NCBI GenBank assembly: GCA_001931905.2
Contig: MSJI02000949.1
Span: 24,119 to 88,118 of the forward strand
Direction of reading: 5' to 3'
Source of the DNA: Cladosporium sp. IMV 00045
Lineage: Eukaryota > Ascomycota > Dothideomycetes > Cladosporiales > Cladosporiaceae
Length of the DNA stretch: 64,000 nucleotides
The position numbers were made by a program, and so were the translations under genes. Below, in pieces: positions 32,032 through 43,877 of this stretch. Under the pieces are notes generated by a model. The model was not told the origin of the DNA. It searched no databases and saw only the letters and a program-made list of their open reading frames with translations. The number at the start of each line of letters is the position of its first letter. The first letter of the stretch is position 1.

Positions 32032-33384
32032 TCAACCCCATCTATGCGCCTCGTCCGCCCAAGACTTGTCGGTATAGCCGATTTCGCCCTTAACCTTCCT
32101 CACCAAATCCTCCGGACCCATATTCTTGCCCTTGTCGTCACTCAGCTTCACCGCGGGAACGCCCTTTGCTTCTGACAGCTTGATCACGATGTTGAGCGGC
32201 ACACTCTTGTCGCCTTGCTTGACGTGTGTGAAGTCGTTAGTGAAGAAAGTTCCCACGCCGAACGCAGGGGTCAGGCCCGCGGCTTCCGTGGCCTTTTTGT
32301 ACTGGATGCACTTCTCCACGTTGAGTGAGTCTGAGAAGACGATGGTTTTGGGGTCTTTGATGTTGTGGGAGTCGTAGAAGTTGCGCATCAGCTGGATGAA
32401 GTCGAGAGGGTCGCCGCTATCTTGACGGGTGCCCGTGAAGATCTGCGCGTACGTTGGGTTGTTGCCACCAACCTCGTTTGTGGTGTGGCTCTCGGGAGCT
32501 TGGCGAGTGAAGGCTTTGAGGAAGGCGGGCGTGCCGAAAGTGTCTGTGAGGGCAATGCTGAGCACGCCTTGGCCGAAAGCGCCGGTCCAGTATTGCAGTG
32601 CCTTTTCATTTGCGCCTGCGTAGTCGCCTGTGAGAGCAGCAATGCCCATGAACCACTCGTGTGCCACTGTGCCGACTGGTGCGACACCGTACTTCATGGC
32701 AAAATGCACATTGGAAGTGCCGCTGAATTTTCCTGGAAAGCCTTTGCCCTGGACTTCCTTTTGAGCTTCGAGCAGGCCTGTCATGACCATCTCATGGGTC
32801 ATGTAGTCTCGTCTCCTGCGGCTACCAAATTCACTGAACGCGCAACCTGCCTCAAGCAGTTGCATGCCCTTTTGCTTTGCATTCTCGACTTGTCCATCGT
32901 GATTCCAGTCCGTGTCGACGAATTTGAAGTATGCTTCTGAGATGAGGGCCAGCAAGGGAATCTCAAATAGGATAGTGTCAACCCAAAGTCCAGAGATCGA
33001 GATGGCAACCTCGCCAGATTGAGCGTCACCTTCGGCGGTGCCGTCAACGGGTGAGAAAGTGAGACTGAGCTGCTCCGCTGGTTTCAAGTAAAACGTCTTC
33101 AGGAACTCCAGATACTCCTTGCTGAAGAAAGGACATGTTTTCTCTAGCCACTCGATCTCTTCATCAGTCACCCGGATGTTGCCGAGTTTTTCGACCTGAA
33201 GTTGGAGCCAGTTGAAGGCGGCACGGGTGAGTTTCATGTGTGGTGTGCGGTTGGTGAACTTGTAAGAGACAGAGACATCGGGGAAGTACTTGAGCACGGC
33301 GCATTGCATGGTGAGCTTGTAGAGATCCGTATCGAGCAGGGAGATGACTCCCTCGGGAGATGGTTGCCCATTGACGGTAGTCAT
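32032..33384 (-). CDS. NPT1: Nicotinate phosphoribosyltransferase
   Basis: A single exon of 450 residues, close to the usual fungal length. It converts nicotinate and PRPP, with ATP, to nicotinate mononucleotide in the NAD salvage (Preiss-Handler) pathway. Visible family motifs are LLDTDLYKLTMQ at the N-terminus (residues ~16-27), EFGSRRRRDYMTHEM mid-protein, GTSNVHFA, and GTRQDSGDP with SDSLNVEKC near residues 320-360, forming the PRPP/phosphate site. No targeting signal is evident; the yeast enzyme is cytosolic and nuclear. Confidence 0.93.
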   Translation of the reverse strand: MTTVNGQPSPEGVISLLDTDLYKLTMQCAVLKYFPDVSVSYKFTNRTPHMKLTRAAFNWLQLQVEKLGNIRVTDEEIEWLEKTCPFFSKEYLEFLKTFYLKPAEQLSLTFSPVDGTAEGDAQSGEVAISISGLWVDTILFEIPLLALISEAYFKFVDTDWNHDGQVENAKQKGMQLLEAGCAFSEFGSRRRRDYMTHEMVMTGLLEAQKEVQGKGFPGKFSGTSNVHFAMKYGVAPVGTVAHEWFMGIAALTGDYAGANEKALQYWTGAFGQGVLSIALTDTFGTPAFLKAFTRQAPESHTTNEVGGNNPTYAQIFTGTRQDSGDPLDFIQLMRNFYDSHNIKDPKTIVFSDSLNVEKCIQYKKATEAAGLTPAFGVGTFFTNDFTHVKQGDKSVPLNIVIKLSEAKGVPAVKLSDDKGKNMGPEDLVRKVKGEIGYTDKSWADEAHRWG

Positions 33385-34169
33385 GTTGGATGGGAATCCT
33401 TGGGCTAGCTAAACCGATGAGTGGCCTGCAATAGCCCAGTAAATTTTATACCAGAGGTGTATGTACTCTTGTCTCGTGAGTCTGGAATGTCGAGCTGCAG
33501 TGGTCGAGTCAAGTCGAGTGATAAGACGGCGTTTGCTACAAAAAAGCGCCGACGGAATGTGAAAGGAAAGATTTGACTCTTCGAGCCTCGGCAGAGCACA
33601 ATTGGTGAAAGAAGACTCGTTTCTGATAATTGCCAAAAACATCAAGTAAAGACAGACTACTCGAAAATACAGTCAAACATTCATGAGCTATTCACTGTAA
33701 CATAAAACATCAACGAATTACATGTAACCACCCACGGAGATGCAGTGATGCAGTCGCGGGACGATGACGCCAGCGCGCGCAAGCTCCAGAGCCGCACTTG
33801 ATCTTTGATCGCAATCGCCAATCAATAATCGCTTCCAAGGGTCTCCCGCTAAAAAAGTAACGTGAAGGGAGAGGATTAGGAAGCTCCGACATCATCGGGC
33901 AGATAAAAGAAAGTGCTATCTGCTTGTCGCTCGGTCGGTGTGCGCGTGCAAACACACGATCTTTTCACTTCTCATCACATCTTTCACTCTCGAGGCACGG
34001 GCGTCTCATCTGTACCGCGACCTCCATTCTGGGCATTCATCTCCTCATCAATCTCTAAACGGCTCAGGCATTGAATTGCCCTGTCCCTGACTTCACCTGG
34101 CATTTCCCTTTTCCTGCATCCTTACCAGATACACACACACATACATCCACATACACAACACCGCCCAAC
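33385..34169. other. Divergent promoter region between NPT1 and SYM1
   Basis: About 785 bp. The last 60 bases before SYM1 are CA-rich (ACACACACATACATCCACATACACAAC..), a common fungal 5' leader composition. No gene is recognised. Confidence 0.5.
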
Positions 34170-34846
34170 ATGCTGCGTTGGTATGTCGCGCCTCCTCTAG
34201 CACTGTATTCCACGCGCATCACTAACTTTATGCGCGCCAACAGGTACCAATCCAAGCTGGCCTCGCGCCCCATCCTCACCCAGGCCATCACAACCGGCTT
34301 CCTCTTCGCGACGGGCGACGGAATGGCGCAACATCTGGTGGAAAAGAAGGGAATCAAGAACCACGACTACGGCCGCACCGGCCGCATGGTCTTCTACGGC
34401 GGCTGCCTCTTTGGCCCAGCGGCCGTCAAGTGGTTCGGTTTCCTGCAGAAGAAGATCGTCATCCCCGGCAAGCCCAACCTCCAGATCGTCGCGCGCGTCT
34501 TGACGGATCAGACTGTGTTTGCTAGCACCAACCTGTTCTGCTTCTTGAGCACCATGGCGCTGCTGGAGGGTACGGAACCGAGGCAGAAGTTGGAGAGCAC
34601 ATATTTCAACGCCTTGTCGAAGAACTGGATGGTCTGGCCCATTGTGCAGTTCACCAACTTCAAATTCGTCCCGCTGCCTCACCAGGTCCTTTTCGTCAAC
34701 TTCGTCTCGCTCGGTAAGTGTAGCATGCTGGAAGATTGAGTTCGAGATCCATTGGCTAACGTACACCACAATCAGGCTGGAACTGCTACCTCAGCATGCT
34801 CAACAACCAGCCGAAAGGCGAGCCCCAGTACCCTCCGGACATCTAA
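34170..34846 (+). CDS. SYM1: Mpv17/PMP22-family inner-membrane protein Sym1
   Basis: Three exons: 34170-34180 (11 nt), 34244-34713 and 34776-34846, giving about 183 residues. The first intron (63 bp, donor GTATGT, branch ACTAAC) has no in-frame stop and could be read through. Splicing gives the family-typical start MLRWYQSKLASRP, so I prefer the spliced form. Family motifs include LFATGDGMAQ, DYGRTGRMVFYGGCLFGP, and the signature WPIVQFTNFKFVPLPHQVLFVN near residues 137-158. Four membrane segments are expected. Yeast Sym1 is a mitochondrial inner-membrane protein needed for ethanol metabolism at high temperature. Confidence 0.9.
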
Positions 34847-35149
34847 ACTTGTCATTCACTATTCATTCAACACTTCGAGCATGATCACTGGCCCAGCAGC
34901 ACTGGCGCTGAGCGTTGGGCGCTAGGCTCGAGGCCTCCCTATACAACAACCTACGTTGGGCATTGAAGCGCGTCCGAAACTTTTCTGCATGGCGTTCAGA
35001 ATTTCCGACAGGAGGCATCATCAATATTGTTACGATTGAGAGAGAGAGAGCGAGAATGGGAGGGAGCCGATGCGCATATCTGTACACTAGCCCAGAAAGG
35101 AAATACATTACAGAGATACAAAGAGAGTAAAGAAACCAAGAACGAGATG

Positions 35150-35702
35150 TCATGAACTTCCCTCCTTCGCCTTGATCTTCTCTTCCTCTTCGAGCGTGCG
35201 CGTCCTCAGCTGCAGAGCGTGAATGCCCCCCTCGGCCGCCATCTCGTCCTTGAGCAGGCCGTAGACCATGCGGTGGCGCGCGGGCTGCATTTTCGACTTG
35301 AAAGCGTCAGAGGTGATGAATACACTGGAGAGGAAAGGTTAGTACTTTGTGAGGTCATTGTTGGCAGGACGGCTAATATCTCAATACCGGAAGTGTGTTT
35401 CCTTGGACGTGTTGTCTTTCATGGCCTGGTGGTGGGCGTGCTTATGCGAATCGTTGAAGATTTCCAGAGAGGCTGGTTTGAGGGCTTCCGTCACCTTTAT
35501 TATATTAGCATCGGAAAATCATTATCGCCTTTTTTTCGAGTCCAAGTCCAACTTTGGGACTGATAATAATAAACAAGGCTTGCATTGAGCAAACCGTACA
35601 TGTACTCACCTTACTCCTGATCGCATCTTCCATGGGCGTTTGAGAATTCGACATGGTCGACAGCGGCCGGCGCAGCGCTGACTGCACTGCTCTGCGAAGC
35701 AT
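35150..35702 (-). CDS. BOL1: BolA-like protein, probably mitochondrial
   Basis: Three exons: 35610-35702, 35388-35494 and 35150-35324, with introns of 115 and 63 bp, giving about 124 residues. The N-terminus MLRRAVQSALRRPLSTMSNS looks like a mitochondrial presequence. The BolA fold follows: IRSKVTEALKP, LEIFNDSHKHAHH, ETHFRVFITSDAF, then RHRMVYGLLKDEM and GGIHALQLRTRT. The histidines of HKHAHH and the one in GGIHAL are candidate Fe-S ligands shared with a monothiol glutaredoxin. Mitochondrial BolA proteins help deliver iron-sulfur clusters. It is convergent with SYM1. Confidence 0.87.
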
Positions 35703-35977
35703 GAAAGAGTGACTAGAAGAGAGAATGAACGAAGCGACGGAAAATGCTACAACACTGTCCGCGAATGAAGCGATCTGATCTAAACACGCCGTCTGGACCT
35801 GCTAAAGATTCTGCCATGTGACGATGACCAAGAAACACCAGCGATCGGCTTTTGCCGGTGCGCCAGGCGCTCTTTCTCCAGCTTGGTGAGGTCATCTTTC
35901 AACGCTGCGTTCACGCTTTCTACAAAACAACCAAAAACACCATCTCAACAATAAAGTCATGTAACATCGAGCCCATC

Positions 35978-36853
35978 ATGGCGCCAATCCGCCGCTACCT
36001 CCGCATAACCAAATACTCCGTCCTCGAAGTACGCATCTATCTCGAAAAACCCTCCGACGCGCCCTGGCTGCTCTCAACCCGCGATCCCGTCCTGCCACGA
36101 GTGATCGAAGAAGTGCGACCCAAAGTGCTGCCCAAGCTACGGGAAGAGAACGAAAATGCGAGAAAGAAAGGCGGCAAGAAGAAGAACAAAGGCATCCGCG
36201 ATGTGGCCGGGCAGGAGGACTTCGAAGTCGTCATGTTCCTGACGGAGGGCTTGACGAGGCATTCCCTCATCACGAAGCAGAAGCAGTTCGCTAGTAAGCC
36301 GAAGATTCGCTCGACGGGGAATAAATTGACGGGGTGGTTGAATTCCGGTGAGAATAATACTATTACGGTGGAGGACGATGATGGCGTTCCTGCTGGGCTG
36401 AGGGAGGAAGGGGAGAATGAGCCTGCGCTTGGAGATATCCCAGAGATCACAGGAGTAGGCAATGGAGGCAAGCGCAAGGCGACGGAAGATATTGACTCCG
36501 ACGGCGACCCTCTGTTCGTCAGTTCGGACGATGAGGGAACATTTCAAACCCAGCGCGCTGCCCCCACGAAACGCCGCAGGCAGCAGCAGAAAGACTCGGA
36601 GGGCGAGCCTGAAGCCGAGGACGAAGGCGACGACGATAAGAAGAAACTGGCCCTCAGTACGACTTACGACGGTTTCAGCATCTACGGCCGTATCTTATGT
36701 TTGATCGTCAAGCGTAAGGGCACGAGAGCCGCAGCAGCAGCAGCAGCAGCAGGAAATAATGCGCCGCTTGGTGGCAGTCAGATGATGGAACAGTGGGTAT
36801 CCACGCAAGTCGCGCAAGATGCAGGGCTCGAAGACGATGAAGACGAGGGGTGA
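35978..36853 (+). CDS. Uncharacterised nuclear-type protein
   Basis: About 291 residues from MAPIRRYLRI. The open frame extends 42 codons further upstream, but that extension looks like leader sequence. Residues 1-110 look globular (RYLRITKYSVLEVRIYLEKP, RDPVLPRVIEEVRPKVLPKL, FEVVMFLTEGLTRHSLITKQK). They are broken by a Lys-rich stretch (ARKKGGKKKNKGIRD). The rest is acidic and low complexity, with a nuclear-localisation-like TKRRRQQQ, a DDDKKKL segment, YDGFSIYGRILCLIVKRKG, and an eight-alanine run. I do not recognise the family. The conserved-looking N-terminus and the return of order near GFSIYGRILCLIVK suggest a real protein. Confidence 0.7.
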   Translation: MAPIRRYLRITKYSVLEVRIYLEKPSDAPWLLSTRDPVLPRVIEEVRPKVLPKLREENENARKKGGKKKNKGIRDVAGQEDFEVVMFLTEGLTRHSLITKQKQFASKPKIRSTGNKLTGWLNSGENNTITVEDDDGVPAGLREEGENEPALGDIPEITGVGNGGKRKATEDIDSDGDPLFVSSDDEGTFQTQRAAPTKRRRQQQKDSEGEPEAEDEGDDDKKKLALSTTYDGFSIYGRILCLIVKRKGTRAAAAAAAAGNNAPLGGSQMMEQWVSTQVAQDAGLEDDEDEG

Positions 36854-39651
36854 TGAGGGGAAGACCAAGTGTCAACAAAATCACAACAACACGATGGCCT
36901 TCCCTGCAGCAGTACTGCACCCCAGCTCCCAGCTCCGCAGGTAGATTGCGCCCTTCCCACGATTGGGAAACGCTCGCGTGCCTGCGTGCCCGCAAGGTGT
37001 TTCGAGAGCGGCACGAAGGAGGAATCCTGCTCAAGCGCGCTGAAGCATTCATTGCGAAACCTCCGCTCTCTAATTCTCCGACATTGCAAATGCGCGACAT
37101 ACGCACCTGAAACACGATGTGCGGCAAGGATTTGGCTGAACAGGCATCCCTGCAGGAAAGGGTCCTCATATACTCTCTTCCTTCTTCAGGGTTATATATG
37201 CCTCGCATGCGAGCTGCAGAATCGATAGACTTGCGTCTCATCGTCAACCCGCGACTTTAGCACGCAGGTACTGCAGCATTTTGCGGAGACCGCCTAGAGG
37301 GCACACAAGAATGCTCGCGCAATACGCCGATGCAGACAGCCAATCGCTTGCATACCGAGGCAAGGCAGACGCAGAGGTCGATGGTCATATGGAGTTGATG
37401 ATGCTTTCAGGGCAGCGGATCTCATGAAGATATATTTGACGCCATTGGCGTCTATACGAGACTCCTTCATTGATTTATGCAACTGACAAGAAGCAGGGCC
37501 AGGGTTCTAATGGGAAACAAACGACTCCGGTCCTAATAAGGCCAATGGAGCTCGCCGAGGCGAATGACGGAAACGACATAGCACGAGCGAGCTCATGATC
37601 AATACTAAAATAAAGACACAAAGCCTTAACTACTCTACCACGCAAGAAAAAATCAGGATTCCATGAATTCGCGCTGGGCAGAAAGAGAAAGAATGCGGCC
37701 GTATTTTCAGGTATTATTATTAGCATGGCCCGTGTGAGCGACAATTCAGTAGTGTGGTTCGTAGGCGATATTAGTTCCTGCGCACCTCGCGCACCTAGCT
37801 CCGCGCGAGCCCGGGAGGATTTCATGCGGCTTCGTGAAGGATCAATAGTTTGCACAGCATGGCGAGGGGATGGCATCATTGTCATCCCATTATTTGACCG
37901 CAGAAACAAACGGGGAACCACAAGCACCTCGTATACAGGAAATACTACTCCGAGGAGCATAAACATTCAGGACATCTCGGTCTTTCGCTCGCTTCAATGC
38001 GCAATGCCTACCTGATCGAGAACTGAACAAACAAAACAACCAGAAAAGGCCCTGGCTTTCAGCGCAAGCAAGAAAGAAAACAAGCAAACATGTCATAATT
38101 ACAGCACAGCACAGCACATTAATCTTCACGCATGGAGAAAACGCCCACAGCTCAGGAACTCACCGCTTCACGTTTCGTCCTCTCTTCCCGCAGTTCTCAC
38201 GTCGGCTTTCATAGTAGAATTGTCCAAAGTGGATGCGCAATGAGATTGCGATCGTGGATACCCGCGTGTCTGCTCCGCGGGGCATGTGGAACCGGAGTAA
38301 TGAACAGTCCAGGAACTCACTTGTACGGAGATAGCTCGCCCACAACAACAGAGAAGGCACGCGAAAGCTTAACTATCATCCATGCAGATAATACATCAGT
38401 CATTGGCGCCAATGGCCCAGCGTCCAATCCGCGAGCGCGGGATCCGAAAGCATGACTGACAAGGGCGAGGAGAAGGGAGAAGGTTGCTCGGCGGTTACGA
38501 GAGTTCGTATGGGATGCGGTCGGAAGAGACTAGGGTTCGGTACCTCTAGTGTCGAGTTTGAATGCGTGGCCGCCCGCTACCTGTATGGGCAATCGTGAAT
38601 ACGAGGCGAGATGGAACTGGGTCCGTTTGCGGAGGGTTGATGATGCCATTGTTGATTGCTGTTCGAATGATCATACGCAAGCGACCTGGTGCGTTGCTAT
38701 CCAGCGGTTGGCAACAAGGCTGTGCAAGCAACGGCTTTTCCCTCTTTGGGGAGAGGAGAAAATCGAACACGAGGTATGTTGTCGTACCTCTACCTTGGGA
38801 GCCGGCGGCTGAGAAGATCCCTTCTGATTGGATCGACCAAGTTGAGCATATTCGAGCCCTTCTCACGGCTTTCCCTGGTGGGATGTTGCAATTCTGCGCC
38901 CATAGCGGCCGAGTGATATGGAAGGTCGGGGCGCACGATCGAGATCAACGATACTACTGTAAGTGCTTGTGTGATGATTGTATGTCCCAAGCCTGCCTTC
39001 ACAGAAGTATGATAGACAATGAGAGCGTCACGCTGCGAAAAGGGGCATGCGTGTTGACATCACAGTCAGACAAGACGAGCGGCAGAGGCGGTTCGCGCAC
39101 ACGTGTGCCCGTTTGATCTAATATCACAGCATCCCGCGAAAGGAAAAAGCAATGCATTATTCGGACGGCCTGGTGAAGGTGATGGCGACTACGTACTCGG
39201 ACCCGACGCGTCGGCGCAGCAGTGGAGCATCACGACATGGGAAACTTGAGGAAGGATTCGTCTCATGTGAGACATTGAAACATCCCCATCGTCGAATGAG
39301 CATGGGAGAAACGGGCATTCTGCATGCCTTTCAGCTTGCAACGGGAGACGGCGGATTCACGATCTCGATCTTGCCCTAATATTGCTGCTCAAGCATGCCT
39401 GTTCGCAGCCGCGAGTGCCGTCTGCAACCAATCCTGCGTGGGGTGACGTGGGGTGGCTGTTCTCGTCGTCATGTATATATGCGATGAAGGCGATGATATC
39501 GGTGAGAATGGGAAGGGTTTGAGAGAAGGCGTGGCCGGATGGGACTACGTGGCTGGTATTGATGCGTACAAATCCGGATCACGGCGAGATTGGCTTTTTC
39601 GATATTGCGGCTCGCGAGGCCGATATCTGGAGGGCTGCCGCGTGTGGGCGT

Positions 39652-39668
39652 AGAGAGAGAGAGAGAGA
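39652..39668. repeat. (GA)n simple repeat
   Basis: Eight to nine GA dinucleotides in a row. Confidence 0.9.
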
Positions 39669-41140
39669 CAAAGAGACGACAATCTGGTCAGCTGAGTAGT
39701 TGCACATACATTACCAGGCTGAAAGGTGTTGTAAATTAAGAACGCAGAAGTGCGGCGTAGTAGGCGACCTCGGTTGGTCAATTTGGAACTGCCAGCCTTT
39801 GGGGCAACGCTTCATTCCACGGTTGAAAAAGGAGTTGACAGAGGCGGTGCTGAGAGAATGTTTCAGATCACAGAAGACCCTTCTTTTCATTTCCAACTCC
39901 ACATCGCAGCAGATTTCTGATACGGGCGATATGCACAGCAGATTTTCATGTCGTTAAACCATTTCGAGATCGCCTATAGTGATCTGTAGCGAGGGCTGAC
40001 AACTCAAGCTCAGACGACGCGACATGATCAACAGGGGCGCTACAAGAGATTGACAGGGCAACTTCCGTTTCGACGTCCCGACGCGACATGCAATACACGC
40101 AAACAGCTGCTGGTGATGTCAGAGAGCATAACGGTTCGCGAAGAAAAAGCAACTCTTTCAAATCACCATGCACTATCGGTGAGGCCGCGGCCGTAAAGTT
40201 GGTACAGCAGCCCAGCATCACTTCCAAAACTGGGCGGCGTTTCTAAAAGGGGCTGTCAAGCTGTCACTCGTCCCATACATGCGTGCATCCTGACCACTGG
40301 TTTCTTATCCGGGATACCGGGGTTAGGCGGCCACGTGCTGTGGATGTCTGTGCGCGCGACGGAACGGACATGCATGCAGCTGACGGGCGTTTTTGTTGCA
40401 GGTTTTCACTGCTGATGTGGAAGAAGGATCGGCAGATTGGCCCGCGGAATGCAAACGTGTGCGAAGAGGCCAAGGCAAGGCCGTTGCGCCCGTCACACCG
40501 TTTGACGGCATATCCTGAGAGGCGGTAAGAGGAAGGGCAGAGGGCAAAGGCAGACCTTCTTGCTCGCCGACTTCTCGGCGGTGGCCTGGCATGACGACCT
40601 TGGCCCTGGGCGATCGAGCCATTCCTGCTGCTGTGCGCCACGAATGATTTGCCTTCGAGAAGGCGGATCAATCTCACTGCTCGAAGGAACTCGCGGTGTG
40701 ACTGGGGTGCGCAGGCTTCTCCCGTTCTTCTCCCGCGGACATGAAATCAAAGCTATGTCGCATGCTGGGCCGCGGACGTATCGTCCGCAATTTGCCACTC
40801 GAACGACGTCGCGAGCGGTCTGGGGAGCAGTAGCTGACCGAGGCTGCGGATGCTGAAACGTGCAGCAGATCTGGCAAAGGTGGCCACTTTTTTTTTTTTC
40901 TTTTGCGCAGAGAAAAATGAGACGTTTCGCCAGATGCCCCAGCTAGCCCCTGTGCACGGCCAGACCAGCGCGGGCATCGAGTGTTTCGGACTGGCCGCCT
41001 GTTCGCATGGTCGACCAAACTCTCTTCCTGTGCCTGTCACCGTGCGAGAGCACGTCCGGCGCTCGCAGGCGTAATTGAGTTTTGTGCCTGCGTCTCCTCT
41101 TGTCGCAGGCTTTGGCGATCATGGTTCGCTTGGTGGGCTC

Positions 41141-41190
41141 TCTCTCGCTCTCTCTGGCTCTCTCTGGCTCCCTCTCTGGCTCTCTGCTCG
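41141..41190. repeat. CT-rich short tandem repeat
   Basis: Repeated units of TCTCTCTGGC and close variants over about 50 bases. Confidence 0.75.
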
Positions 41191-41967
41191 TGTTCGCATC
41201 GCTCGGCTGAGACAGGCGCCAGCGGCACTACTGCATTGGTTTTTGCTGGCGACCGTTGCTGCTCTGCCACGCTACCGACCGACAATCGGCGGGCATATAG
41301 CGGTCGTGCACCTATAATTGACGATTTGCGCCACGGTACTTGCCGCGGTAGCTTCGCGGATGATGCGTACAGGCAGGCAGACAGAGCGGGCAGGGCGGGC
41401 TCGCCGGCAAGAATAGCATGTCAGCGATGAAACTGTCGGGAATGTCTAGTGCTACCCATGGACGGGCAGGCCAGTGTGATGCCGATTATAGAGTCATGTG
41501 CACGAGAAGTCACGGCATCATTGCAGACAGCAATCGTGGTTCATGCCACACAGCGAGGCACGGGACGGGCATGGCATATTGGCAAATGCGGTACGGCAGT
41601 AGCAGTAGCAGCAGCATAGTCAGTCCATCAGTAAGAGAGTCAGTCAGCCCTGCCACGCCCATCGCCTGCAATAATCAATCACACGGCGGCGGCAGAGGCC
41701 ACAGTTTTAGCTTCGGCCACTGGGCGGCGAAAGCTCGAATCGAAGGCTCGCATTGCTCTCCTATCCCAGTGCATAGATGCTGGCTGGTTGTGAGGGAAGG
41801 CTGACTAGAGCCATGATAGAGTCAGTCCTGGCGCCCTGGCACGGACACACCGCCGTTATGGATAGCCCAGGGTTAGTCGCTGCCTTGGTCTGCCGTACTT
41901 GCATCATGGGAAATGACGCCCTGCGCTGACCACCATCAAACCCGCTGACCCTGTGCCTGCCTGCGCC

Positions 41968-43320
41968 TATATATCTACATATATTCCTTCGTCCTTCCTG
42001 CTTCCATTCCACACTACTCCACTATCAACTCGAACCCAGTTCACTCACGCAGACAGACAAGTTCAGTCTACAGCACGCCAGCCAACGCTCCCAACGACCA
42101 CTACTACATCCACCAAACGCTAATCACCAATCCGCTATCACGGGCTACTCTCCTCTCTTTCGAGATCTCCAACGCCAAAGACTCCTCCTGCCAGCCTCAC
42201 TCGCTGCAGCCAACCGTCAACCCACTCCGACACCTCTACTTCGACTACTCCCGTCATCACCAACCATCACAATGCCTGCCGCCAGTTTCCCTCCCTGCCC
42301 TGGCCCGCCTCCAACTCGCCCTCTGCCTCCTCTCCCCAAATAAGCGCTACGCTCGACTCCACCCGCTAAGAGGCTCCTCCAGCGGAGAACCATCGCAACG
42401 ACATCACTACCATCTAACGATCATGGCTTTCATATCACCATTCTCAGCGGCCGTGATGTGATTCCTGCGAATCCGTCACACCGCGCAACGGGAATCCGAA
42501 ACTTCGACAATATTCGATATTCTTGGCTGTTATCAAGCCCCGGCCGTCGATCAAGCCATTGACTCGGGTGCCACCTTTCGCGCGCTCGCCGCGCTATTTC
42601 GCCGCTGGCTGGCCCTTGCTCTTCAGCCCCAAAGCAGTTTCATCCCACGCCCCCCGACTTTATCGTCACGAGGCCGACCGTCTCCGCCACCATGCGTATG
42701 CATTAATCTACATGCATCATGCACTCAGCAATCTCTCGCAGCATGCCAGCGCATCTTATCAATCCCACGCGTGAGCTCGCATGTGACCTCAGGCAGGCCC
42801 TGGTCACTCTTGCATTGTCTGAGTCATCTCGAGACGACGCCTCATCCCCCTGACCCCAATACCTTTTTTGGGCTCACGGGCTTTCCTCAATCTACCTGGT
42901 CAATACGACACTTTTAATTAACGCTCCGTGCTCGAACATCCAATGTCGACACGACTGCTGGATCAGTTCAAAGTGGCTTGGCCATCTTTCGCTTGCGGGA
43001 CAATACCTGCGATATTACTATTCTATTGTAATCTGGGAAGAGGGATCAGTTCTTTTATTTTTGGAACCCCTTCCCGATCCTTTTTCTGGGCTTGACCATC
43101 TTGTCGCTCGCTTCTTATTTTCTTTTCGTCCTTGGAGTTTGTGGAACAGGAAGGATATATACCCCAATGGCTGCTGCAAATAAGCGCGCCTCTTTCCTAG
43201 ACTTTAGTTACCCTTTTTTTAGTATCCAATTTAGACGCACAGCTCTCTTGGGCCCGTCGGTTTTTCTACCATCTACTCGATCCTCCCACATCTCACCCGT
43301 GCCTCTTGCCTGATTGCATT
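41968..43320 (+). other. Possible unannotated transcript with pyrimidine-rich leader
   Basis: A TATATAT box at 41968-41974 is followed by about 300 bases of C/T/A-rich sequence lacking G runs, as in highly expressed fungal 5' leaders. The first ATG in a strong context (ATCACAATGCC, 42272) opens only a 23-codon proline-rich frame ending at 42343. Later frames (42523-42774 and 43092-43313) are short and unrecognised. A second TATATA sits at 43157-43162, just before CCCCAATGGCTGC. This could be a long leader with an upstream ORF, a non-coding RNA, or the remnant of a gene. No product is proposed. Confidence 0.3.
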
Positions 43321-43877
43321 GCATGGTGACTTGCATATGCGATCTTGTCACACTCCTGTCTACTGGTATACCTGCCTGAGCACTGCAGGTAGCACGATAT
43401 CTGCCATGACATGCGCCGTTGTGCAAGCAATCACTTCCAGCACGCCATCACACTCCATGCGGCGATCACAAACGCTGCATCACAAACCACCCAGCACGCA
43501 TCCCGCATCTCGCATCTGCGTTCCTTGGTCCATTTCTGCGTACTGTTGGCTGCTGGATTTCCAGGCACGAGCCTTGCTCCGCTTTTGGTTGGCGGTGTCT
43601 GTGTGCGGTTAGGAGTTATGAGAAACGAGGAAGTTCGAAGCGCGATCCACTAGGACCTGATTATCAAGCAGCTTGAGCAGCACTGAGAGAGCTTCGAATT
43701 TGGGGAGAGTTCGTGGTGATGTCAGCGCCTCGTCGGGCTTTGAAAGACGAACAATAAAAAGAGTAGAGTCCATTTGTCGTAACTACTACATTCATCCGTG
43801 TGTTGAAGTTCAAGAGGGAGATTCTTCGTGTCCAATATCGACCTCGCGTTACTCATCAGTCAACAAAGTCGACAATC
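43321..43877. other. Upstream flank of the first dehydrogenase copy
   Basis: No gene seen. The duplicated unit begins at 43695 within this flank, so only the last ~180 bases have a counterpart in copy B. Confidence 0.5.

Larger units (their letters stand above)
36854..41960. other. Gene-poor region, no convincing protein gene
   Basis: About 5 kb with many short overlapping open frames on both strands but none with recognisable domains or credible splicing. Simple repeats include ACAGC units (38101-38117), (GA)n at 39652-39668, a T12 run at 40888-40899, and TCTCTCTGGC-type repeats at 41141-41190. A region near 38546-38866 is open on both strands. I found no tRNA, 5S rRNA or transposon signature, but a diverged element could be missed by eye. 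Confidence 0.5.

Noticed and set aside
37590..37650. tRNA-like D-arm (TGGTAGAGTAGTTAAGGC on the minus strand)
   Set aside because: No matching acceptor stem, anticodon arm or T-arm (GGTTCGA) follows at the right distance.
38546..39116. Overlapping frames on both strands in the gene-poor region
   Set aside because: Both show Arg/Ser/Pro-rich, domain-free translations with no conserved start or splice context, and no second copy to test conservation.
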